DNA of 34,953 nt from Alphaproteobacteria bacterium TMED62 (lineage in GTDB: Bacteria; Pseudomonadota; Alphaproteobacteria; TMED109), in contig NHDP01000027.1 in the NCBI GenBank assembly GCA_002170595.1, positions 58,678 through 93,630 on the forward strand. The letters are read 5' to 3'. The notes beneath the pieces were generated by a model. The model ran no database searches and was not told the origin of the DNA. It was given only the letters and a program-made list of their open reading frames with translations. The position numbers were made by a program, and so were the translations under genes. This document shows, one piece after another, positions 10,729-18,925 of the stretch (position 1 is the first letter of the stretch; every line of letters begins with the position of its first letter).

Positions 10729-11250
10729 TTATCCTATAAGTATTGTTCTTTCATCTTTAAAAGTATAAGGGGGTATTTCTAAGTTTTTAGGTGCTGGTCC
10801 TTTTCTAATTCTTCCTGAAGTATCATAATGAGAACCATGACAAGGACAAAACCAACCTTTATATTCTCCTTTGTCCGATGCTGGCACACATCCTAAATGA
10901 GTACACACTCCTACTAAAACAAGATATTTTGGGTTTTTTACTCTTTCTTCATCATTCTCGGGATCAGGTAAGTCTTTTACATTTACATTGTTAGCATCAT
11001 CTATTTCTTCTTGACTTCTATGCTTTATAAATAATGGCTTTCCTCTCCATAGAACTGTTTTACTTTCTCCTTCACCTAAAGATGATATATCAACTTCTAT
11101 AGTAGCTAGTGCTTCAACATCTTTGGACGGATTCATTTGATCAACTAAAGGCCATCCTGCAGCGGAAACTGCCACTATGCCCATAGCTCCTGAAGCCTGA
11201 TGTATAAATGATCTTCTAGATTTCTTTTTACTTTTACTCTTTTTAGACAT
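10729..11250 (-). CDS. petA: Ubiquinol-cytochrome c reductase iron-sulfur (Rieske) subunit
   Basis: TAT-like SRRSFIHQASG N-terminus. Rieske cluster motifs CTHLGC and CPCHGSHY. Confidence 0.97.
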   Translation of the reverse strand: MSKKSKSKKKSRRSFIHQASGAMGIVAVSAAGWPLVDQMNPSKDVEALATIEVDISSLGEGESKTVLWRGKPLFIKHRSQEEIDDANNVNVKDLPDPENDEERVKNPKYLVLVGVCTHLGCVPASDKGEYKGWFCPCHGSHYDTSGRIRKGPAPKNLEIPPYTFKDERTILIG

Positions 11251-11329
11251 ATGTTTAATTACTTTAATAATACATATATATTAATATTGTTAGATATGTA
11301 AAGAGCTGATTGTTATTAAGACATAATTT

Positions 11330-12226
11330 ATGAAAAAATATAAATTTAAAATTATACCTGATCAGATGTTAGAGGAAAAATTTCTTATAAAAGTAAATAA
11401 AATTGAAACTAATTTCTTAGAAATAAGAAACCTAATCTGTTCGACTTTTCAGTCACTTGAAAATGAATTTAATTTAAACAGAAATCTTGAGAAAAAAAAT
11501 TTTTCAAAAAAAAAATGGCGTAGAGATAATAATAAAAATGAGTATGGTGGTGGTGTAAGTTCAATTTTAAAAGGAAATTTATTTGAAAAAGTAGGCGTCA
11601 ATATTTCTACTGTTAGTGGAATATTGCCAGATGACTTCAAAAATAAAATTAAAGGCGCCTCTAATGACCCACGATTTTTTGCTACAGGAATTTCAGTAGT
11701 AGCTCATATGTTTTCACCATTTATACCGGCTGCACATTACAATTCAAGGTTTATAGTTACTCAAGATGCTTGGTTTGGAGGAGGTTGTGACCTAACTCCT
11801 GTTTATAATGAAAAAATAATTAAACATAAATTTCATAGTCTATTAAAAAACTTCTGTGACCAATATGATAAAAATTTTTATAATAAATATAGTAAATTAT
11901 GTTCTGAATACTTTTTTTTAAAACACAGAAATGAAGAAAGAGGAGTTGGAGGTATCTTTTTTGATTATTTAGATGCAAATGCAATCAAAAATTTTAATTT
12001 CACTGCGGAGACTGGAAGTTTTTTTTGTTCTATTTTTAAGGATATTATTAAAAAATATCAGAATAAAACTTGGAATTTAAAACATAGAGAAAAATTATTA
12101 AAAAAAAGGAGTAGATATGTGGAATTTAATTTATTATATGACAAAGGTACAACTTTTGGTTTAAAAACAAATGGTAACGTTGATGCTATTTTAATGTCTA
12201 TGCCACCCATAGCTTCATGGGATTAG
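11330..12226 (+). CDS. hemF: Oxygen-dependent coproporphyrinogen III oxidase
   Basis: FFATGISVVAHMFSPFIPAAHYNSRF, WFGGGCDLTPVYN, FFLKHRNEERGVGGIFFDYLD, RYVEFNLLYDKGTTFGLKTNGNVDAILMSMPPIASW. Confidence 0.97.
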   Translation: MKKYKFKIIPDQMLEEKFLIKVNKIETNFLEIRNLICSTFQSLENEFNLNRNLEKKNFSKKKWRRDNNKNEYGGGVSSILKGNLFEKVGVNISTVSGILPDDFKNKIKGASNDPRFFATGISVVAHMFSPFIPAAHYNSRFIVTQDAWFGGGCDLTPVYNEKIIKHKFHSLLKNFCDQYDKNFYNKYSKLCSEYFFLKHRNEERGVGGIFFDYLDANAIKNFNFTAETGSFFCSIFKDIIKKYQNKTWNLKHREKLLKKRSRYVEFNLLYDKGTTFGLKTNGNVDAILMSMPPIASWD

Positions 12227-13419
12227 ATATTTTTCATCTTTTCTAAACATTCTTTTCTTCCAGGAACAAAACTACTTCTGACCCACCATTTTTCAATATT
12301 TTTTAAAATAATTCCTACATCTTTACCAGTTATATTTTTATATTTTATTATATCATTTCCATTTATAGGAAATTGAGGAGGAGACCAATGCTCCAAGATA
12401 TTTAATATTTTTTTGCTAATATTTTTTTCTTTTATAAATTGATTTAATAAGTAATTAGCAATAGATATTTCATCTCCATAGTAATATTTATGAACTTTAG
12501 CATCAATTTCATTAAGGATTAACGTCTTAACAGATATTATTTTTTTCAACTTTAATACATCACTATTAGAAATTTTTAAACTCTCCTGCACATCTATTAC
12601 TTTCATTTCTGTTTTAGTTATTAAATATGCAATTCTAATAATTACTTGTTTAGGAAGTTTATTAAATAATTTTATACTTTTTTTATTAATTTTTTGTAAT
12701 CCTTTTATTAAAAAATTTAATAAATTGTTTTTCTGTAATATTAACAATACTAAACTAACATTATCAGCAACTACTAACTTAAAAAATTCAAGTTGAACTC
12801 GCTCCTTAGACAAAAACTGAATTTTTGAAAAATTATCAATGCTCGCATTTAAAGATTTTATGTGTAATTGATCCTCTTTATCACAATAAACTCCAACAAA
12901 TCTGAAGTATCTTAGTAATCTTAAATTGTCTTCTTCAATTCGCTTTAAAGGATTACCTATAAATTTTATTATATTTTTATTTAAATCACTTATGCCATCA
13001 TAAGGATCATAAAGGTTACCTTCTAAATCAGAATATATTGAGTTTATTGTGAAGTCTCTTCTTTTAGAGTCTTCTTCAAAACTATTTGCAAATTCTACCT
13101 TTGCCTTTCTACCAAATGTTTTAATATCTTTTCTTATGCTAGTAATTTCTATTACACTATCTTTTGAAAAAATACTTACTGTGCCATGGCCTTTTGAATT
13201 ATCTATAAATTTAATATTTCCTTTTGCTAATTTCTTTTTCACTAAATTAGGTTTAAGCTTAACAGCAAAATCTAAATCATTAGTTTGATTACCTTTTAGA
13301 GCTACTCTAACTGCTCCACCCACTATTTTAATATTTTCTTTACCAAAAATATTAAACAATTTCAGCACTAACTTATTATTTTTCCAAAAAGGTTTTAAGT
13401 CTATTTTTTTATTTTCCAA
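12223..13419 (-). CDS. cca: CCA tRNA nucleotidyltransferase / poly(A) polymerase family
   Basis: IVGGAVRVALKGNQTNDLDFAVKL (nucleotidyltransferase signature GG...D.D), RRDFTINSIYSDLEGNLYDPYDGISDLNKNIIKFIGNP, DNLRLLRYFRF. Confidence 0.93.
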   Translation of the reverse strand: MENKKIDLKPFWKNNKLVLKLFNIFGKENIKIVGGAVRVALKGNQTNDLDFAVKLKPNLVKKKLAKGNIKFIDNSKGHGTVSIFSKDSVIEITSIRKDIKTFGRKAKVEFANSFEEDSKRRDFTINSIYSDLEGNLYDPYDGISDLNKNIIKFIGNPLKRIEEDNLRLLRYFRFVGVYCDKEDQLHIKSLNASIDNFSKIQFLSKERVQLEFFKLVVADNVSLVLLILQKNNLLNFLIKGLQKINKKSIKLFNKLPKQVIIRIAYLITKTEMKVIDVQESLKISNSDVLKLKKIISVKTLILNEIDAKVHKYYYGDEISIANYLLNQFIKEKNISKKILNILEHWSPPQFPINGNDIIKYKNITGKDVGIILKNIEKWWVRSSFVPGRKECLEKMKNI

Positions 13420-13657
13420 ACTCTACCTTACCTGGAATTAATTGATTACCGTCAAATTTAGCAGGTACATAAGTACCATTGCCTCCTATATCAGTAAAAA
13501 ATCTTAATAATAATAAAAATAATAATGTAATTAAAAATAATATAATAACTGAATATAGTTTAGACATTCGATTAAAAGGCTTAATACTATTAATTTTAAT
13601 AATTACTAAGCTTATCAAAGTAATTAGAATAATTAATAATATTATAATCTTGATCAT
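13409..13657 (-). CDS. Small membrane protein, DUF6111-like
   Basis: 82 aa with two hydrophobic segments. Sits between cca and a NUDIX gene in an apparent overlapping operon. The family call is tentative and context-based. Confidence 0.6.
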   Translation of the reverse strand: MIKIIILLIILITLISLVIIKINSIKPFNRMSKLYSVIILFLITLLFLLLLRFFTDIGGNGTYVPAKFDGNQLIPGKVEFGK

Positions 13658-14271
13658 CTATTAACTTTTAATAAATTTACTAAATCTAATAATATTTTGG
13701 CTGTTGCACCCCATATTCTATTATTTTTCCAAGTGAATGAAATATAAAATTTATTTTTGTCCTTGTTATTATAAAAAACTTTACTCATGACATTATCTGA
13801 TAATAGGAAATTAATAGGCAAATGTAAAATTGAAGTTACCTCATGCTTATTTAAAATAAAATTTTGATTTCCTTTTGCTATAGCTACAATTGGCTGAATG
13901 AGAAAACCTGAACCTGTTATATATTTATTAAGTTTTCCATAATAGTTAGCATTTTTTGATTCAAATCCTATTTCTTCCCTAGCTTCTCTAAAAGCACAAT
14001 TTATAAAATCACCTTTATCTTTAATATCTAACTTTCCGCCTGGCAAACTAATCTGTCCAGCATGATGTTTTAAATCTTTTGACCTTTTTGTCAAAATTAT
14101 ATTTGATGACGTATTCATATTATTATACATTAGAAGACATAATACTGAAGATTTAGTGTAATTTTTATAGTTATCTACAACATCTATTTTATTCTTATAT
14201 AGATTATAACATTGTTTTTCATTAAAATTATTAATTAGATTTTTTTTAATATTTATTTTGTTAATAATCAT
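13654..14271 (-). CDS. NUDIX hydrolase, CoA pyrophosphatase-like (NudL family)
   Basis: HHAGQISLPGGKLDIKDKGDFINCAFREAREEIGF contains the Nudix box GX5EX7REUXEEXGU with the CoA-pyrophosphatase-type upstream context. Confidence 0.9.
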   Translation of the reverse strand: MIINKINIKKNLINNFNEKQCYNLYKNKIDVVDNYKNYTKSSVLCLLMYNNMNTSSNIILTKRSKDLKHHAGQISLPGGKLDIKDKGDFINCAFREAREEIGFESKNANYYGKLNKYITGSGFLIQPIVAIAKGNQNFILNKHEVTSILHLPINFLLSDNVMSKVFYNNKDKNKFYISFTWKNNRIWGATAKILLDLVNLLKVNR

Positions 14272-14327
14272 GTAAACGTTATATTATTATTTTAAATATC
14301 TTACATTAAATTAATCAGTGAGGACAA

Positions 14328-15332
14328 ATGATACAATCATCTTTAAAAGGTATAGAAAAAGTTAAAAAAGATTTTGATATAGCTAAAGATAAACTATATT
14401 CTGTTAAAAATGAAATAAATAATTTAGTTTATGGTCAGGATCAGGTAATAGATCAAATTTTAATAAGTATTTTGTCTGAAGGTCATGCTTTAATTATTGG
14501 TCTTCCTGGCTTGGCTAAGACTAGAATCGTTAATTTTCTGTCAATTATATTAGGCTTTGAAACTAAAAGGGTTCAGTTTACTCCTGATTTGATGCCCTCT
14601 GATATTTTAGGCTCTGAAATATTAGATGAAAACACTAACACTGGAAGGGAGTTTAGATTTATTGAAGGTCCAATTTTCAGTCAATTATTATTAGCTGATG
14701 AAATAAATAGAGCGAGTCCTAGAACACAATCTGCATTACTACAAGCTATGCAGGAAAAAAAAGTTACAGTTACAGGAAATACTCATGATCTGCCTAAACC
14801 TTTTCATGTTCTTGCTACACAAAATCCTATAGATCAAGAAGGAACTTACCCTTTACCCGAAGCACAGTTAGATAGATTTCTTATGAATATAAAAATATCA
14901 TACCCAGACCATGCGGCAGAACGAAAAATTCTCAACTTATCAAATGACAAAGCCGATACAGAACCTAAAAGCATATTATCTTCAAAAGAATTATTAAAGA
15001 TACAATCTTTGATAAAAGAAATACCAATAGGAGAAAGTGTTGTTCAATATATTTTAAATATTATAAAAAATAGTAGACCTGAAACTAGTGAAGTTAAAGC
15101 CGTAAAAGAAAATATTTTATGGGGGCCAAGCCCCAGAGCCGGTTTAGCGTTAATGAGATCATGCAGAGCTAAAGCATTTTTAGATAATAGATATTCTCCA
15201 TCAATTTTTGATGTGCAGTCTTTAGTTAAACCTATTTTAAGCCATAGGCTAAAACTAAATATATATGCAAAGTCTGAGAATATTAATATTGATGATATTT
15301 TAGATAACATTATAAATCATGTAAAAAATTAA
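14328..15332 (+). CDS. MoxR-family AAA+ ATPase
   Basis: Walker A-like GLPGLAKTR, Walker B LLLADEINRASPRTQSALLQAMQE, FHVLATQNPIDQEGTYPLPEAQLDRF, GPSPRAGLALMR. Confidence 0.96.
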   Translation: MIQSSLKGIEKVKKDFDIAKDKLYSVKNEINNLVYGQDQVIDQILISILSEGHALIIGLPGLAKTRIVNFLSIILGFETKRVQFTPDLMPSDILGSEILDENTNTGREFRFIEGPIFSQLLLADEINRASPRTQSALLQAMQEKKVTVTGNTHDLPKPFHVLATQNPIDQEGTYPLPEAQLDRFLMNIKISYPDHAAERKILNLSNDKADTEPKSILSSKELLKIQSLIKEIPIGESVVQYILNIIKNSRPETSEVKAVKENILWGPSPRAGLALMRSCRAKAFLDNRYSPSIFDVQSLVKPILSHRLKLNIYAKSENINIDDILDNIINHVKN

Positions 15333-15333
15333 T

Positions 15334-16206
15334 ATGCTAAAGATCTCAGACTTATTTAAAGAATCTGATGAATTAGCTAGCTTATTACCTAATATTTTAT
15401 TTGACTCAGAAATTCTTTCTAGAAATGTAATTGAAGGTATACATGCTTCAAGATTTTCTGGAAAAGGAGATGATTTTTGGCAATTTAAAGAATATAGACA
15501 AGGTGATAATATATCATCTATCGATTGGAGAAAGTCTGCTTCATTAAATAAAATTTTAGTAAAACAAAAAGAAAACGAAACAGCTAAAACAATATATTTT
15601 TATTTTGACAGAACTAAATCTATGTATTTTAAAAGTGAAAGAAGTTTAGAAAGTAAATATTATATTTCCATATTATTAACTCTTACTTTATCTAGAATAT
15701 TTTTAAAAAATAGAGAAAATGTTTTTCACTTTAAAAACAATAAAAATTTAATTAAATGTTCTCATGATTTGTCTAATTTTACTAAAAGCTTTATATACGA
15801 AGATACTAATAATAATTACCCTGATATATCTTTAATATCAAATAATTCTATATGTTTTATTTTCAGTGACTTCTTTTATAACTTTAATTTAGTGAATGAT
15901 TTTTTAGTTAAATTAAAAAAAAAAAATATTAGAGGCTTTTTAATTCAGGTATTAGATCCAATGGAAATAAACTTCTCTATAAGAGAAAATTTAATTTTAA
16001 GTGACATGGAAACTAAAGCAAAATTGAAAATTGATGAGTCAAAAAGTTTTAAAATATTATATGAAACTAGATTAAAAAATTTACAAAAAAAACTTTTTAA
16101 TTTATGTAAAAATACTAATTGGAGTTTTTTATTGCATAATACTAATGATAGTATAAAACCTTTTCTACTTAAAATTTTTGACAACATAACTATAAAAAAA
16201 AAATGA
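15334..16206 (+). CDS. DUF58 domain-containing protein
   Basis: SGKGDDFWQFKEYRQGDNISSIDWRKSASLNKILVKQKENETAKTIYFYFDRTKSMYF is typical of DUF58 proteins next to MoxR. MIDAS-like DRTKS. Confidence 0.93.
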   Translation: MLKISDLFKESDELASLLPNILFDSEILSRNVIEGIHASRFSGKGDDFWQFKEYRQGDNISSIDWRKSASLNKILVKQKENETAKTIYFYFDRTKSMYFKSERSLESKYYISILLTLTLSRIFLKNRENVFHFKNNKNLIKCSHDLSNFTKSFIYEDTNNNYPDISLISNNSICFIFSDFFYNFNLVNDFLVKLKKKNIRGFLIQVLDPMEINFSIRENLILSDMETKAKLKIDESKSFKILYETRLKNLQKKLFNLCKNTNWSFLLHNTNDSIKPFLLKIFDNITIKKK

Positions 16207-16219
16207 ATTGTTTTATCTC

Positions 16220-18916
16220 ATGAATATCATAGGCTTTTCTAATATTTATGCCCTATTTGGTTTAATGATAGCCCCTCTTATTTGGATAATAGTAAAATCA
16301 TTTCCACCTATTCCAAAAAATTATAATTTTTCAAGTTTATATTTGTTGCAAAATATTAACTATAATTCTTCTAAAAATGATAAAACTCCTCTATGGTTGC
16401 TTATTTTTAGGTTATTTTTTTTTATACTAATAGTATTATTTTTTAGCAAACCTCATATTAAAAACAGCGAGAGCCTAAATACTAAAAAATTTGATAAATA
16501 TGTTATCATTGCAGATATCGGTTGGTCCATGGCGAATGACTGGATAAAATTTAAAAAAATAGTTTCTAACATAAGCAAAGAAGCAGAAAGAAATAATAAA
16601 AATATTATCTTCTATCACTCATCTTTAAAAAATTATAAAAATGCAGTAACATTTAAATCAAGTGAAAGTATAACTGCTTATTTAAAAAATTTATCCCCTC
16701 TACCAATCAAATTTAAAGAAAGCTATTTAAAATATCTATTAGAAAATGAAAGTGTTTTTAAAAATAGTAAACTTTTTTTAATTTCTTCTATCTATGATTT
16801 TGAAAACTTCTCAGATCATCTAAAAAATTATAATTTTATAAAAAAAAATAGTAGTCAACATTTTTTTATTAATCCAGTAGAGACCTTATTAGCTATAAAT
16901 AAATTAGAAATTAATCAAAATAAAATAATTTGTAAGATCACTAGAATAGGAAAAAGTGATTTCGAACAAAATTTCTACTTAAACGTGTACACTATAAATG
17001 ATGAACTTATCTATAAGGACAGTCATACAATTAACGCAGAAGATAGATTAAATGTAGTTAATTTAAGTTTTCCAATAGAGTTAATTAACCAAATTAAATA
17101 TATAGAAATAGTAGGCCAAAATCATGCAGGTGCAAAATATTATTTTGATGACTTTTCAAAAAAAAAAAATATAGCAATTTTATCAGATAATGAATTCTAT
17201 AAAGAAAGTCCCTTATTATCTCCAATTTACTATCTAAATAAATCCTTGGACACAAAACATTTTTTGACAATTAGTACAATTGATAAAATTATAAATCAAA
17301 ACTATTCAACAATTATAGTTCCTGAAACAATAAAAATTTCAAATGAGCTAGAAAATAATCTAAATAGTTGGCTTTTAAATGGCGGTACTTTAATTAGGTT
17401 TGCAGGCCAAAGTTTAGTTGGACAAAAATCAGACTTTTTACCATTTCAAGACTCTTTGGGCACAATTAGATCTATAGATGGTCAACTTACTATTAATAAA
17501 AATTTATATATTTCTGAGTTTCAAAAAAATAGTATATTTTTTGGTTTAAAAATTCCGTCTGATATTACAATTATGAGACAACTAATTTTTAATGAAATCT
17601 CTGATAAAGTAAACATATTAGCAAAACTCAATGATGACACACCCCTAGTAAGTATGAGAAACATAGGACAAGGAAAAATAATACTATTTCATATTGGAGC
17701 AAATAATAATTGGTCAGATTTACCGATAAGTTCATTATTTCCAGAAATGCTAAATAGAGTTCTATTATTTTCTAAATATAAAAGCTCGACTAATTTAGAA
17801 GGTTTAAATTTAACAAAAGAGTTAGATGGTTTTGGAAATCTTATACAAACAAAAAAAATTATTAATGTTAATACATTTAATGAAATAAAAAACTCTCAAC
17901 CTTCTATGATAATTCCTCCGGGAAAATATGAAAATGATCAAATATCAGTTGCATTAAATTTATCTACTAATATTATTAACCCATATTCAGAAAAAGCTTC
18001 AAAATACAATTCTATTACAGATTATTCCTTCAATGATATAAAAGACTTGTCACCTGTAATATTGAAAATATTATTAACTATGTTTATTTTAGATATTTTA
18101 ATAACAATTATGATAAAAAATAATATTAGTTTCTATGCATATTTAAACAGAGGTAGTAATCTAATATTTTTACTATTATTTCCTTTAGTTTTTTTTCATT
18201 TTGAATCTTCAAATGCTAACGATACATATCTTGCTTACATTAAAATAAAGAACAAAGAAATTAATGAAATATCAGAAAACGGCTTAAATAATTTAAAAAA
18301 TTTGTTAAGTGCTAGAACTGCTATAAGTCCAAAAGGAGTAATCGGATTAGATTTGATATATGATGATATTTTTTCTTATCCATTGATTTATTGGCCCTTA
18401 ACAAAAAATTTATTAAAAATTAAAAAAGTAGAATTAAAAAAAATAAATAACTATATCAATAATGGTGGCATTATATTATTTGATGTAATAGGGTTTTCTA
18501 GAAGTAGTTTAAATTTAAAAGACAACGAATTTAAAGCAATTAGAAACTTTTTATCTAGTATTGAAGTTAAAACCTTAACTGTTTTACCAAAAAATCATAC
18601 TCTTACAAAAAGTTTTTACTTATTAAAAAAATTTCCAGGTAAATGGGATAACAGAGTTTTATTAATTGAAAATAATAATTTGGAATACAAAGATGGGGTA
18701 AGTTCAATAATTTTAGGTTTTAATGATTGGGCGAAGGCATGGTCATTAGATAAAAATAATATACCTCTATTTCCTTTAGTGCCTGGTGGAGAAAGACAAA
18801 GAGAATTATCATATAGGTTTGGCATAAATATAGTAATGTATTCTTTAACTGGAAATTATAAATCAGATCAAATACATTCAAAGTCAATTTTAAATAGGTT
18901 AAGTAAAACTAATTAA
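16220..18916 (+). CDS. BatA-N-terminal / DUF4159 domain-containing membrane protein
   Basis: N-terminal TM region with the BatA-like spacing, then DKYVIIADIGWSMANDW. C-terminal DUF4159-like LAYIKIKNKEINEISENGLNNLKNLLSARTAI...YPLIYWPL...INNGGIILFD. The track start is TTG at 16208; the ATG at 16220 is preferred. Confidence 0.85.
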   Translation: MNIIGFSNIYALFGLMIAPLIWIIVKSFPPIPKNYNFSSLYLLQNINYNSSKNDKTPLWLLIFRLFFFILIVLFFSKPHIKNSESLNTKKFDKYVIIADIGWSMANDWIKFKKIVSNISKEAERNNKNIIFYHSSLKNYKNAVTFKSSESITAYLKNLSPLPIKFKESYLKYLLENESVFKNSKLFLISSIYDFENFSDHLKNYNFIKKNSSQHFFINPVETLLAINKLEINQNKIICKITRIGKSDFEQNFYLNVYTINDELIYKDSHTINAEDRLNVVNLSFPIELINQIKYIEIVGQNHAGAKYYFDDFSKKKNIAILSDNEFYKESPLLSPIYYLNKSLDTKHFLTISTIDKIINQNYSTIIVPETIKISNELENNLNSWLLNGGTLIRFAGQSLVGQKSDFLPFQDSLGTIRSIDGQLTINKNLYISEFQKNSIFFGLKIPSDITIMRQLIFNEISDKVNILAKLNDDTPLVSMRNIGQGKIILFHIGANNNWSDLPISSLFPEMLNRVLLFSKYKSSTNLEGLNLTKELDGFGNLIQTKKIINVNTFNEIKNSQPSMIIPPGKYENDQISVALNLSTNIINPYSEKASKYNSITDYSFNDIKDLSPVILKILLTMFILDILITIMIKNNISFYAYLNRGSNLIFLLLFPLVFFHFESSNANDTYLAYIKIKNKEINEISENGLNNLKNLLSARTAISPKGVIGLDLIYDDIFSYPLIYWPLTKNLLKIKKVELKKINNYINNGGIILFDVIGFSRSSLNLKDNEFKAIRNFLSSIEVKTLTVLPKNHTLTKSFYLLKKFPGKWDNRVLLIENNNLEYKDGVSSIILGFNDWAKAWSLDKNNIPLFPLVPGGERQRELSYRFGINIVMYSLTGNYKSDQIHSKSILNRLSKTN

Positions 18917-18925
18917 AGGATAATT

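Noticed and set aside
11251-11329. ACATAT...ATATGT inverted repeat between petA and hemF
   Set aside because: A 6-bp A/T-only repeat with a 16-nt spacer is expected by chance at this composition. The gap probably holds divergent promoters, but no specific site can be defended.
11449-11640. 63-aa minus-strand ORF
   Set aside because: Antisense to hemF and Phe/Leu-rich low complexity.
13049-13664. Plus-strand ORFs 13049..13288 and 13479..13664
   Set aside because: Antisense to cca and to the DUF6111-like gene, low complexity and without motifs.
15044-16187. Minus-strand ORFs 15044..15310 and 15945..16187
   Set aside because: Antisense shadows within the MoxR and DUF58 genes.
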